Below are positions 29,964 through 42,519 of a stretch of DNA of 64,000 nucleotides, piece after piece; the first letter of the stretch is position 1, and every line of letters starts with the position of its first letter. The stretch covers positions 16,976,485 through 17,040,484 of the forward strand of contig NC_134027.1 in assembly GCF_964204645.1 (NCBI RefSeq), read 5' to 3'. The position numbers were made by a program, and so were the translations under genes. The stretch comes from Tubulanus polymorphus (Eukaryota > Nemertea > Palaeonemertea > Tubulaniformes > Tubulanidae). Below the pieces are notes generated by a model. That model saw only the letters and a program-made list of their open reading frames with translations, was not told the DNA's origin and searched no databases.

Positions 29964-30305
29964 TTATTCGAAATCTATTTCATGGTGCCCTTTTTCATTC
30001 TTACCTTTGTATATGAAATGGAAATCACCTGAACATAATTCTTCTAAATCTTCACTTGATAATCTATGAAATCTATCTGGTAAATATGTTCTGAATTTAT
30101 ATTCATTTCCTTTTAATCCTTCATATTCTAAGTGGATAACTAATTTATCTCCATAGTTATTAGTAACTGTATCAATATTTGTAATTAGATATTTCTTATG
30201 AATTGTTAATTCTGTTAACTTTTTGAATTTATAATCTACAGATTTTACGTTTGAAGTATCTTTGACTCTATCTAAGAATTCACTGTGTATTTGTTTACTC
30301 TCCAT
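29964..30305 (-). CDS. Possible OB-fold ssDNA-binding protein, element B, 113 aa
   Basis: Intact homologue of the 108-aa protein at 967-1293. Shared landmarks are NNYGDKLVIHLEY, FRTYLPDRF, LSSEDLEELC and FIYKGKNEKGHHEIDF. As in element A, it is the first gene inside a terminal repeat and points inward. The start is TTATTAAAATGG, slightly off the ATAAATG rule. It is one of the few undamaged genes in B. The role is inferred, as for its homologue. Confidence 0.7.
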   Translation of the reverse strand: MESKQIHSEFLDRVKDTSNVKSVDYKFKKLTELTIHKKYLITNIDTVTNNYGDKLVIHLEYEGLKGNEYKFRTYLPDRFHRLSSEDLEELCSGDFHFIYKGKNEKGHHEIDFE

Positions 30306-30328
30306 TTTAATAACAATTTTTTTAATTA

Positions 30329-30461
30329 AAATTGATTTTAGAAGTCATTCCTATTTATATATATGAATATTTTAAGAGTAATAGGGAATAAGTTGTTTCG
30401 AGTTAAAGGTTGAAGGGTCGGAAAATAAATTCGAGTGTGCGAGAATTTATTTTTCGACCCT
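30329..30461 (-). repeat. Right terminal inverted repeat of element B
   Basis: Reverse complement of 35843-35977 with moderate divergence. From the outside inward it starts AGGGTCGAAAAATAAATTC, contains a hairpin around TCGCACACTC, then TTCAACCTTT, CCCTATTACTCTT and ACTTCTAAAATCAATTT. Confidence 0.85.
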
Positions 30462-33400
30462 TCGACCTTTAGCTTGAAACTATGAAACAATCATAGAAAT
30501 TCAAACCTTTTAGGGTTTTGCTAATATAGAAAATTTTACTCTTACGCAAACAAACAGATAAACGGACAGCAAAACATCGCCGCCAGTCTGGCGAACGTAA
30601 TATTAAGGGTTCATTCAACTATGGTAAAGTAACTATAGGCCCTATTTAGGGATCTTAAGTTAATGGATCTTAGGTTTAGCAAGTTATGTCAATATAGTGT
30701 TATGATAGGCAATTTTTGATATTTCATGCGTAATCGATTTACGAAAAACATGTTTGGGAACTGAGACAACTCCGGGCTTGTTTCTTAACCAGGGCCCGGT
30801 TTCATAGACTGAGTATTAAAGTTATCCCTAGGGGTAAATCCTCGATCTGGGTGACAACCACCATAGTTACAATGAGAAAACATGGTTATAACTGACACAT
30901 TTTAAGATCTTCCCAGGGACTATTTTTATTCCATATCTATGAAACCCAGCCTTGGTCGCTAAGAAGATTAATTCTTGGGGGCCTGGTGGGCGAATCAGGT
31001 CCCGAGGTTGGTCGTCGGCCCTCCCCAAATGTGGTGGCGTTGGTCACGAGAATAGTTCCTTGGAAACCAAATTTTGAAAAGTATAAAAATAAGAGACATA
31101 GCTGAACTAGTCGGAGAGCACACACTCGATAAATTAGGAGCCAAAGATTTGTAAATGGTGTCGATACTTAGGAAACACGAATAATAAAATAGTTGTGAGT
31201 ATCTAGATTACGGAATATATACACATAAGTTGTTTATTTATTTTGGTCTCGGGTCAAAATCCAATTTGTGTCGTTGTACGGAGCTGAGGACGGATACGCT
31301 CCCCCAAGATATTTCGGTTCGTTCTTCGGGTCGCATAACAACGGTTTCCTTCTTCGGGTCGCATAACAATAGTCTGTGTCATCTGATATCGGCCGATAAA
31401 CCATTTTTGCGGCCAAGGGGCAGATTTAGGGGATGGTCCCCGAGCCCATATTCCTGCCTTCCCACTGAGATTATAGGCACAACGTAAAAAAAACTCATAC
31501 TAACTAACTGTATTATTTTATCGATAGCTCGCAAAACAAGATTAGTTGGTTTAGTCATCTCGTTTGGCCAAAATGAGTCGATTGAAGCTTAACCTTTCAA
31601 AGTTGAAATAGTCTAGATTTGAACTTTGATAGATAGAAGAAAATCTCTTTCCTTTTCTTATATTCTTTTTTCTTTCATTTGACCATTTAAACACAAAATG
31701 AGCAGCCGCGGCCATATTTAAGACGTGTGCAGCGGCGGCCGGGACCGTCTTTCAGACCCTACCAAACAACCTCGACTTCGACCTCGACAACGAATCGCCA
31801 AGTGATGGCGCAAGTTAATCCAGACGTCTAAACACGATTGCGTAACCATGTCTGCTGGCCGCGAGCGGTTACCCGAGCTCATTAAGGAAAATGAATAAAT
31901 TGTATATATCCCCGAAGCTAATACCGAATTAATTAGCTTCCCATGGTGCATTAGTCGTATACAATGAAGAAACTATCATTCAAAAAAAATAACCAGCCCC
32001 GTCGCTAATTATGCTCAGTTTTTTTTTTGGTATGTTGAAATTGGATTCGATCGTTTCAGGTGTAATGAAATAAATATCTTAATTACTGGCATCGTCAACT
32101 TATTTGAGTGTTATCGTTGTTTGCGCGCGAGTATCGCTTCAAAGAGTACAGTAGGCCATGTTTGCAGAAACGATTGCCGATTATCGACCCGAGAAAGGGT
32201 CGATTATCAGGTTTCTGATTGCCGATTGCCGATTGGCGACTTCTGAACATTACTTCACGTGCCCCCTTCTATCGATCTGCGCGTATTAATACTTTTCTCA
32301 GTGAAAATGTTGGACACACAGATCTACTTTTACCTGTTCTGGAGTTGAGTCGGCTCTTCTACTACTACTGAAATGAACCTGGTTGAAATAGGGGTACTCG
32401 CCGAAGATGTCGCAGATGTCAATGCAGTTGTCCGTGGAGGACGTGTTAAAGTACCCACCATGTAGTAGGGCTAGTTCAGTAATTAAATATGTTTCATTTA
32501 ATGATATAGTTTTCAATGTTAAATAATGAAAATAAGTTATTAGTTTCTTTGATTTCGATTTTGAATTTGGGTTCTTCTTCTTTCTTCATTGTTATAACAA
32601 AACTGTCATTAAAATAAGTTCTACTTAAACAAAATATAAATATTCACTGTTTCCAATACGAATTATTTCACTCACACTTATTACTATAATTACTATGTAT
32701 AGTTATTTCTCTATATTTGATATTATATATCTAAATTATTTTGCTAACACTTTACTCACACTTTTGTTCGCTAAGATTTTCATATATATGATATTCATTC
32801 ATATGTTATTCATATATATGGAATTACTAGAGTAATTAGATAATGGTTGTTTCAGATTAGGAAAATAAAAATAAATTATATTATATTTCAGCCATTCAGC
32901 CTTCTTCAGTACAAACAATCAGTCACAGTTATCGAGTTATCGGTCACCTAAATATTTTCCATGGAAACACGTCCTTGGATACGAGTTGCAAATGGTATGA
33001 CAAATAACAATTAATTCAGTAATATAACTCTCGCTCTAGTAACAATAAATAACACACATAAACGAAGAATTAAAGAATCCCAGCTCATTGAAAACCTTGG
33101 AAAATTACATCCGTATGGTTTGAATCAGGAAGGTGATACTTATAATCCGTCATGAATGTATATATCCCAATTAAATTTAAATTAATTGTTATTTGTCATA
33201 CCATATGCAACTCGTATACAAGGACGTGTTTCCATGAAAAATATTTGTGTAACCGATAACTGTGACTGATTGTTTGTACTGAAGCAGGCTGAATGGCCGA
33301 AATATTTACAACTTTAAAGAGAATATAACAATAATGCACCTGTCACGTGTATGTTATTTATACCCAGTAAATGACGCCTCAAAATAAATGTATTTATTAT

Positions 33401-35842
33401 TTACATAATGATCAACAACTTCATGAAATTGATCATTTTGGGGGCATATGCCAACACTGTAGCTTTTTCCAGATGTCAGTAGACTTAAAAAAACCACTTC
33501 CCTCTCATCATGAACTTTATCACAATTTATTTCTGCCACTTGTGTGTGCTTAGCACACATTTGAAATTCAAAACATTTGCGTTCACTATTCGTTTTTTCT
33601 CCATTTACATATAATGATTGTACGTATGTACATGAGATGAGCTATGATTCTATGAAATAGCGGAGTATTAAATAAAAGTACAAATCAGTCTTATCGTTAA
33701 GGCTTTTATCAGCATTTTAAATTACAACATTACTTAAATCAACCGTCATCCACACTCAAGAGATATGCACGAAATCGAAAAACAGTTGGACATAGAATGT
33801 AATAATGCATCACATATGTACCAATGAAATGCCGCTTTAAAACTTACTTTCGAATTTATTCAAGCTTTTATTTCACCTTTTTGATGCGAGATACCACATT
33901 AAGATGGCCACGCTTATGCCGTTCCTTGATTAAAGTTCAAAATTTAATAGTGTCATGGTATCATTGCTGGCAAGCATAGCGCCTTATACCTATAGGAAAA
34001 ACCTTCCACCATCGACGGTAATATTCGTGGAAATACAACTAAAATATATTCATTTTACAAAGAGGTTCAGAAATTTTACACGGAAGTAATACTAATACAT
34101 ACTGTACTCAAATATTCACATATACTTTTCTATTGACATAAAAGTTACCACAATAAATGCGTCTCGCTATCTTTCGATACATGGTAGCTTTGTGACATTA
34201 ACAGTTTTGTGGTATTTGTACACGCATTTATATTCATTTTCGAAGCCATTGTCGTCAGAATGTTCTTCAATATCTCCAGATGTATAATCAAATGATGCGT
34301 AACAGGTTTCAACTGAAAATAAAACGATCGTCCAAAAAAGAGCGTAGTTGTATTGGTTGTATTTCCTTTCACTCAAAAAAATTGCATTTGCCTTTAGGGA
34401 AAAATTCTGACGTTTCAAAACGTATTTTTACCAATGCGGCTAGAAAATATATTATAAAGTACAATACTTAAAAATCCTAATTAACATCGAAATTCGAAAG
34501 ATGCTACGGGGGCCGGGCTTTCTAGAAACCTGCCAATGATTTTTAGAATGAGCCCGATCAATGCAGCAAATGAAAAAAAAAAACAGTAAATTCTTCTTAA
34601 TAAGGAAAAACGAGAAAAAATGATGTTACAAAATTACCTTGCGTTGCCTCTCTGAATGACCCCGCCAAAGGCTCTGTTCCAATTATGACTGGCACATCGA
34701 CGTCAATCGAATCGTACATACCACTCGGTTCAATGCAAACCTAATATGAATCAAAATGTACAAATGTATTCGTATCGAACAACTGTAAAAAAGTAAATTT
34801 CGATATTTTTCAGTACACAAATTGAATCAAGAGCATAGTCTGGGTCCCAGATCCCTCCTACTGCACATTGTGCGGATTCTATGAAATTTCAGGGTTTGGT
34901 GGAAACATATATGGCGTAAATTTTAGAAGGGTGCCCACTCATCCAGGCCTTTTTTAAAGATTCCTCCCATTTGTCCAAGTGCGTATGCTGAATATGATGT
35001 AAATAAACCGATTTCAGTGATCTTAGGGTTCAACTCCAGTTTTCTGGTTGAATAGTGACTTCTTTCGACAATCAGTAGCATTGTCAAAAACATTTCCTTC
35101 AACAATCCGACAATCAGAAACCAAACAACGTCGAGAAAAATTCCATCGACAATCCAACATAATAAATATCATTTTTCTAATGTGTCTATTCGAGTTAATT
35201 TGATGATAACAAATCAACTCAATTCATTTTGATTCCATACAAGGTCATAAAATATGACATGATAGAATATAACAAAATGTATAAACGGCGATGAGTGAAA
35301 GCATATAAATACCACAAATGTGCGCAAAAATGGCACTTAGATATTTAGATATATTTACAATATATTTAGTATCATTCATTAGATAAATTAATTTCAATAC
35401 ATTTGAACGTTGCTAATAGTGCTTGCGAATGAATTTTTTACTTCATTCAGTATACAGCTGACATTCAATTAATACATGATATTAATCGCCGATTCTATTA
35501 CAAACTGGGCAATTCAATTGACCCCTGTCCCTGTGTGAATACTATTATAGTGAATACACCCTGTCCTGTCCAGAAAAGCCTAGTCATCAGTTGACAGCCA
35601 TTGAAAACGAAAATCACCGAGCACGTAAAACTTGCACATTAAACTCTATAGAATACAGGAATACATTTTACTCTGGTTCCTAATAATTTGTACAAAAAGG
35701 TAAGTAATCTAGATTGTATATCAACATCCAGAGATAGAACACCTAGTTCACTGTACACCATACAAGAAGGGTTGCGTGTTTTGACTCCTAAAACTATCTG
35801 GAGGAACTTTTTCATTCTTTAACTCATCTAATTTAGTTTCTA
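30462..35842. other. Host-like spacer between elements B and C
   Basis: 5.4 kb with mixed composition and only short unconvincing open frames. It includes an 18-bp tandem duplication near 31327-31370 (CTTCGGGTCGCATAACAA twice) and the foldback at 32884-33303. I see no conserved protein, RNA gene or splice-site-bounded exon that I can support. Confidence 0.6.
32884..33303. repeat. Foldback or MITE-like element with roughly 120-bp inverted arms
   Basis: 32891-33015 pairs with 33177-33297. The arms start GCCATTCAGCCT and include CAGTACAAACAATCAGTCAC and GGAAACACGTCCTTG, with a 160-bp centre. A few mismatches separate the arms, so it is not brand new. No coding capacity. Confidence 0.85.
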
Positions 35843-35977
35843 AGAGTCGAAAAATAAATTCTCGCACACTCGAATTTATTTTTCGACCCTTCAACCTTTC
35901 TTATGAACCCCCATTATCCCTATTACTCTTGAAATATTCATGTATATGAATATGAATAACTTCTAAAATCAATTTAA
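35843..35977 (+). repeat. Left terminal inverted repeat of element C
   Basis: Begins AGAGTCGAAAAATAAATTC. A hairpin GAAAAATAAATTC / GAATTTATTTTTC encloses TCGCACACTC. The inner part includes CCCTATTACTCTT and ACTTCTAAAATCAATTT, as in element B's right TIR. Confidence 0.85.
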
Positions 35978-38865
35978 ATAAAAAATTTGATATTAAAGGT
36001 ATGATAATGATAATATGATGATATGATAAAAAATTATGTAAAATTAATATAGACAAATCTCAAAAAGCAAGACACAATAAAACTAAAACAAATTTAGAAA
36101 ATACATTGAAATTAGAACATAAAGATGATATATTAGAAACTAAATTAGATGAATTAAAGAATGAAAAAGAAACATACAAATGTGATACATGTAATCAATA
36201 ATTCAGTGAAAAATGATATTATGAACAACATACATGGAAGATGTAACAAAATTATATTAATTCATTAGATAATAAAAAAGGAAATAGAGATAACTGAACC
36301 ATTCAAAAGTGATATTGGTCCAGCTGCTATTGAGTATAAATTTCACAAAGGTAAAACATTAGAAGAAAATAAAAAACATATAATATGAAAATATGAAAAA
36401 TATTATAAAAATAACTACTTATGTTGAATACCCTAAAATTAGCATATCAGTTAAAGTTAAGTTTATAAAATCTGAAGATAAACCAATATATAATATAAAT
36501 TCCCATTCACAACATAATATTTCAAAACAGCATATAGATGAAAAATTAGATAAATGTTATAATGAAGTAAAAACTAAAATAGAAGAGAAATATTTTGAAG
36601 GATCAGGTTTAATATTTGATGAAATAATATTTATGACTTTACATGTTTATAACACAAAATATAATAAGTTAACTAAATCAAAACCAATTGACGAAAATAA
36701 TTTATCATATTATAAAGATGATAATATTAATGGATCAAGTTATATTAAACTACCATTTAAAACTAATGCTGTTATAAATGTACAAAATTCTGATGATAAA
36801 TGTTTTCTATGGACAATTATAAGTTGTTTACATCCAACAGAAGATATTACACATAGTCTAAGATTAACAAATTGTAAACAATTTGAAAATAATTATAAGA
36901 TAGACAGTTATCCTGTTAGAATTAAAAATATCCCAAAAATAGAAAGAGATAATAATCTGAAAATAAATGTATTCGATTTAATCAAATACAAAAGGCAATA
37001 AAATTGAACATTTTACATTAGAACCTCTATACCTATCAAAAGATTATGATTCAAATGGTGTTATAAATATATTATATTATGAAAATCATTATATGTGGAT
37101 TAAACAAATCGATTCAATTTTTAGAACAGAAAATGATCACCATAAAATGTATCTATGTAGAACTAAATGTATAACTAAATTCAGTAATGAAAGTGCATTA
37201 TTAAATCGTGAACCATTATGTGATAATCATGATTATTGTAAAATAGTTTTACCAAATGAATAGGATAAAATATTAGAATTCAAAAAATATGATTACAAGA
37301 ATAAAGTACCATTTGTAATATATGGAGATTTTGAATCACTAATTAAGGAATTAACTGATCAATATAGAAAAGAAATATATTATAAAAGAAAGAAATTAAA
37401 TTCTAATGAAAATGATGTAATTGATTATTCAGATCCTCCAATAACAAATACTATTAAAAAGATTCATCAAAGTGCTACAGCTTTTAGATTATATATAAAA
37501 TCTGATTATCCAGTTGAACTAATTGAAAGTGAATATTATAATTATAGAAATGAAAATGTTATAATTCATTTTTGTGACTTATTAATTGAGTATGAAATCA
37601 AATTTAGTAAAATATTAAATACAAATATAGAAATAATTATGACAGAAGAAGATAAAGAAGAATTTGAGTTTTCAGATAAATGTAATTATTGTGAAAAACT
37701 ATTTAATTTTAAAGATAAAAAAGTAAGAGATCATGATCATTTGAATGGAAAGTTTAGAGGTGCAGCGCATGAGAATTGTAACTTAAAAACTAAGAAAATT
37801 AATTTTGTTCAAGTAATATTTCATAATTTATCAGGGTATGATGCACATTTATTCATCAAACAGCTATGTCAAAAAATAGAAGAAATAATTAATGAAATAG
37901 AAAGATTGAATTTCAAATAGATGAAAAGATGAAATACCAACTTATAAATTTAAAATCTTAGCTAAAACATCTGAGAATTATATATCTTTCCAATTTGGAT
38001 GTCTAAGATTTATAGATTCATATAGATTTTTAAGTAGTTCATTAGATAATTTATCTAAATCATTAGTTGATGATGAATTAAAAATAATGAAACTACACTA
38101 TCCAAATGAAAATGATTTTCAATTAATGAGATATAAAGGAGCAATTCATTTTATGAGAATCATAATGATTTTAACATAACTGAATTATTAAAAGAACAAT
38201 AATATATAATAGAACATTGAATATTTGGAATGAAAAATCATGGACAATTAGTAGATTTATATTTAAAATCAGATGTATTATTATTAACTGATATATTTGA
38301 AAGGTTTAGAGATGTAAATCTAAAATATTTTAATATTGATCCATGTCATTGTTATTCATCACCAGGTTTAACTTGGGATTGTGGTTTGAAATTTACAGAT
38401 ATAAAAATGGATTTGTTAACAAATATACATCAATTATTATTATTTGAAAAATCTATAAGAGGAGGAGTTTCAGGTGTATTGGGTGATAAATATTTCAATG
38501 TAAATGATAACTCTGGATATAAGTTATTATATATAGATGCAACTAATCTATATGGTTGTGCAATGATGGAACCACAACCTTATGGAGTATTTCAAATAAC
38601 TGAAGTTTTACAGTATGAAAATAATGATAATTTTGATTGGAAGAAAAGAACTCTAGATATATCAGATGATTCAGATACTGGTTACTTCTTTGTTGTAGAT
38701 TTAGAATATCCTGAAAAAATTAGATTTAAATCTAGAAATCTAGCATACTGTCCCGAACATAAAACTGTAACACATGAAGAATTATCAAATTATCAAAAAA
38801 GAATTAAACCTGAAAATCATATTCATACAGAAAAGTTAATGGTAACTCAGGAAGATAAATATAAA
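35978..38865 (+). pseudogene. Polinton DNA polymerase B, element C, heavily decayed and truncated
   Basis: Reading inward from the TIR: a broken C2H2 finger (YKCDTCNQ, about 36176-36235), the N-terminal domain (36393-37001) with FEGSGLIFDEI and CFLWTIISCLHP, a zinc-rich part absent from element A (about 36960-37260), the exonuclease domain with YGDFES and RDHDHLNGKFRGAAH, and the palm start with DATNLYG (38230-38865). Multiple frameshifts and stops lie between the open parts. It ends abruptly at the repeat module at about 38861, before motifs B and C, so it cannot be said whether it had an intein. Confidence 0.88.
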
Positions 38866-38905
38866 TATAGCTGCCAAGCAGCGATGACGGGTTTTCTGCA
38901 AAGCC
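38861..38905 (+). repeat. Junction module ATAAATATAGCTG-hairpin, copy 1
   Basis: ATAAATATAGCTGCCAAGCAGCGATGACGG-type sequence followed by GTTTTCTGC. Near-identical modules are at 46161-46200 and 52021-52060. It marks the truncation point of the element C polymerase gene. Confidence 0.75.
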
Positions 38906-40310
38906 ATTCAGAAAGATGGGAATTGTAGTAAATTGAAATATCGATACATAGAATAAAATGCATTGACAGATTCGAACCTAATATGCTACCACTGTGTAAA
39001 CGTCAAATATGATTCAGCTTTGAAACCGAACATACGCGGACGTACAATCAACAAATATTAATTTATTTGACCAGGCATTTATTTTGGCATTCAAACATCA
39101 GGATACTGTATTATCACCATGCTTAAAAATGGATCTGTCCTATTAAGAACTCATCTTAAGCACCTGCTGAGTCGATAGATTGAGTGAATTTACAGATAAG
39201 AACGTATTATGATTTAGAATAGATTTAAGAAGTTAATGTTTTTATTGAAATATTTGAATAAATACATATATTGTAGTGTAGATTCAATCAATAAATTATG
39301 AATTGATCTGGTCTGGGTTTCCGGCTGATGTTGATTTTGGCTTTTATGGATTACAAATTCTATAGTGATAAACAATTGATACCTGCAACTGTGTGTAAAT
39401 CAAACCTATTCCACTAGTTGCATGTGTTTCCTAATAAACGGGAGAGTCACTCTTGATCTGAGTTATTAGAAAAATAATGTTCATTTAGTTATAGAAATTC
39501 ATTGCCATTTTGGAAATTCTGTAATAATATTTGTTCTGTCCTAATTTTTAGTACCGTATGAACCAATGATATGCTTTGTAAATATGATGTAATAAAATAA
39601 ATTTGAATTTGAATTAAATTTGAACATGAGAATCAAGCATAACTTGTGTTTTTTCAACTTGTCTTTTGTTAACAGTTCCAGAGTTTCAATTACAATCAAA
39701 TCCAAATTGGCTAAAAAGTACATAAGACTAAATGAAATGAACCGTTAGTTACTGCAAACCTATTCCAGTGTTATGTCGATCGTGTTGAATCACTTTCCTT
39801 GAGTTGAAAGAATCAGATCTTCTATGGTGCAACATCGGTCGAAGAGAGATAACTTGGTGTTGACTGTCCTTGACCATCTAACTGCATGCGTTTGACATTG
39901 GAATCAGCATCATACCCATTTGAACTGCAAAATATTCATACAACCTACAGTACATGTATACAGTAATCAAACTTTCACCGATGTTGGATATTATGAACGT
40001 TGGGCTTATTTCAGTATTCTAAAAAGCAGGAAATAATAAGCCCAATCAATAGGCCCTATTCCCATTGGAACAATTGTATAATGCGTACGCTATACTGTAC
40101 ACTTATCAGTCAAGAATGGAGAAATCGGTATACCAAACCTACGAACAGCAAAATGTACAGGCCTACAATGATTTCTGGTATACAAGCCGTGACCACATGA
40201 ACGTTTTGGTTTGACTATTAATGTCAGCAGGTCAGAGAAGGCCTGGCCAAATTTATTCACATGGCTCAAATCAATTAGCCTTTCTGCGTGTGAATACTTC
40301 ACTGTATTGT

Positions 40311-40472
40311 GGGATCATTCATTTATTACGTACGCATTAGGGGAGGGGAGGGGTCAGGGCAATTACGTACTGTAATGCTTAATGTACATGAAAAAATGGC
40401 AGGTTTTGCGTACAGAGGGAGAGGGGGTTGAAATAATCAAATTTTATGCGTACGTAATAAATGAATGATCCC
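40311..40472. mobile_element. 162-bp MITE with 27-bp terminal inverted repeats
   Basis: The left end GGGATCATTCATTTATTACG and the right end, its reverse complement, match for about 27 bp (40311-40337 and 40446-40472). The middle is G-rich with no coding. The target duplication is unclear; TGT may be shared at the edges. Confidence 0.85.
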
Positions 40473-40654
40473 TGTTTTAAAAATAGGCCTATCGAGTGAA
40501 TTAGTATATAGACTGAATTAGACTTTAGGCTAGTCCTGGCCAAAACCTATCCATGTTATAATTGCACCAGTTATAGTAACATAACTGTAGGGCCGATGAG
40601 AGGGAAAAAGTTGTGTTTCTAGTACATAGGCATGGTAGGCCTGTCGTACTCACT

Positions 40655-41148
40655 TAATACCCGGTACTTAAAACGCTGTTGTTACCTGTACGTGACTGTA
40701 TGGTGATTTCTACAGGTTAGCCGTATGTGAGTATGTTGACGCTCAGACTTGCAATATTGGGATTCGAAACCAAACGAAAAAAAAATCCAGTTGTAGTCCA
40801 GTGATTTACCCATTGTGCCACAGAACGTAACTGCAGGGTGGATGAATTTGATTTACAAATAGCCTAGCCTCACCTAACCCAAACTCTATTATTTCACGCA
40901 TGCACGTTTGCAGATTATAGGAACTCACTTACGGCCTTTTTAGGGAACTCACGTACGGTTAACCTGTGGATATCACCGTACAGTCACTGGCACGTACGGG
41001 TAACAACTTCGTACTTAAAAAATGGTATTGGCTACTAGGAACTCACGTACGGCGTTAGTAGGGAACTCACGTACGGTTAATCTGTGGAGATCACCGTACA
41101 GTCACGTACGAGTAACAACTACGTACTTACTGGTATTGGCTACTATAT
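40655..41148. repeat. Tandem and inverted copies of a 110-120-bp unit
   Basis: Units at about 40918-41037 and 41038-41148 share AACTCACGTACGGTTAAYCTG, GATATCACCGTACAGTCA-type sequence and GTAACAAC. A reverse-complement unit lies at about 40655-40745 (GTTACCTGTACGTGACTGTA). The unit recalls transposon end sequence. Confidence 0.7.
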
Positions 41149-41307
41149 AATAGGCCTATAGACAAATAAATACCGGTACTGCGGTAGGCTTTCTTAGCTT
41201 CTTCTTCTTCTTCTTCTGATAACTGTCAACATCAACTGGTTGATGAAACACAGTGTATAGGTGTGCGCAAATAAATATATACAGACATGACTAATAAATT
41301 TAGTATA

Positions 41308-41356
41308 AATATAATAATAATAATAATAATAACAACAACAACAACAACAATAACGA

Positions 41357-41394
<38 letters not shown>

Positions 41395-41497
41395 GCGACG
41401 ACGACGACGGCGGCGACGACGACGGCGGCGACGACGACGGCGGCGACGACGACGGCGGCGACGACGACGGCGGCGACGACGACGACGGCGACGACGA

Positions 41498-41547
<50 letters not shown>
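41308..41547. repeat. Compound microsatellite (AAT, AAC, ACG/GGC)
   Basis: About 30 bp of AAT, then AAC, then about 190 bp of GACGACGAC with regular GACGGCGGC variants. Open frames on both strands (Thr/Ala and Val) are artefacts of the triplet period. Confidence 0.95.
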
Positions 41548-41548
<1 letters not shown>

Positions 41549-41880
41549 ATCTTAGAATCCTGTTCAACGGTGGATTTTGACGAAGCATTTGATAAGGCAC
41601 AACATCAGCCATTACTAAACAGGCTATTAGGAAACAGTATCAATGATAGGTCGCCCAAATGGCTCAGCAGTTATCTCTGAACGAAAACTTGTAGCTGAAA
41701 TCAACGGAACGCCTCATCTTGGAATAAGTCGGTCAAACTAGTGGAGTCACGCAAGGTAGTATCCTATCTTCTGTTTAATACCCTGACAAAAGACATACAC
41801 AGTAATCCAATACATACCAGTAAATTTCCAAATCGACCTTAACACGCTGTTCGACCAAAAAACTTAATGTTCCAACAAGA
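41548..41880 (+). pseudogene. LINE reverse-transcriptase fragment, copy 1
   Basis: Broken coding for the RT core: VDF-EAFDKAQHQPLLNRLL, then a W-SSYL-type stretch and a degraded SGVTQGSILS-like motif. Nearly the same 330 bp recurs at 46203-46545. Frameshifts prevent a continuous frame. The flanking end CTGTTCGACCAAAAAACTTAATGTTC is shared too. Confidence 0.65.
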
Positions 41881-42320
41881 AAATCTTCTTCATTCTGACA
41901 AAAAATGTGTTCGAATAAAAAGCTATGTTATTGTTGAAATGAAAAAAAATCAGGTTGAGCGAACACAATTTTTTTCGAACGAATGTTTGAATGAAAACAA
42001 TTCTGTTCGATTGAACAAAATACTTAATACTTTCGGTTCGGAGAAAAAACTTTGTTCAATATACTTGTTCGAACGAAAAACTTAATGTTCTGACAAGAAA
42101 ATTCTTTTCAAATTAAAACGATTCCGTTCAATTGAATGATTGTTCGAACGAAAAACCTTTCGTTTGGACAAAAAAAAAGTTTGTTCAACTTTGTTCTAAC
42201 GATTCTTTCAAATTGGTTCAATTGTATAGAATATTATTGGTTCAAACGAAATAAATTTTGTTCCGACGAAAGAATTTTCAAGCGAAAGGTCTTTTGAACG
42301 AAAAAAAAGATATTTCTGGT
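41850..42320. repeat. Degenerate GTTCGAACGAAAAACTT-type repeat
   Basis: Irregular recurrence of GTTCGAACGAAAAACTT, TGTTCCGAC and AAATTTTCTTTTCG-like words over 470 bp. It is a low-complexity decayed minisatellite with no gene. Confidence 0.6.
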
Positions 42321-42519
42321 GCTCCGCAGTAACTTAAAGCCAGACGTAGGTTGTTCTTGTGACTCGATGCGATCCTCGCGTTGCATTGCAAGTCGCTTGC
42401 AATACGATTGTGTGCGACTAGTTTCTGCCAGTCGCAAGAGCGCGTCGGTTGGTTGTGACAGTCGTGTCGCGTCGCAGAAAGTAGAACACGTACGACTCAA
42501 TGTGACTGGCGTTGCTGAA

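Larger units (their letters stand above)
1..30461. mobile_element. Outer Maverick/Polinton element B, split by element A; left end outside the window
   Basis: Positions 1-875 carry a plus-strand ATPase gene, and 24880-30461 carry minus-strand capsid, membrane-protein and possible OB-fold genes ending in a terminal repeat. Joined across the inserted element A, the order ATPase(+), then capsid(-), matches element D at 60978-63110. This supports one element interrupted by A. The right end is placed at 30461 because the sequence reads AGGGTCG inward there and AGAGTCG at the start of the related TIR at 35843. Most of its genes are broken. The nesting is inferred from gene order plus the TATATA duplication at 876-881 and 24874-24879. 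Confidence 0.7.
38936..41300. other. Host-like DNA with small repeats
   Basis: No gene supported. Contains a MITE (40311-40472) and a set of inverted and tandem repeats at about 40655-41148. Confidence 0.55.

Noticed and set aside
31230-31487. 85-aa open frame in the host spacer
   Set aside because: Crosses a short tandem duplication, has an overlapping frame on the other strand and no recognisable domain.
41232-41612. Val/Ile-rich and Thr/Ala-rich open frames
   Set aside because: Triplet microsatellite translated on both strands.
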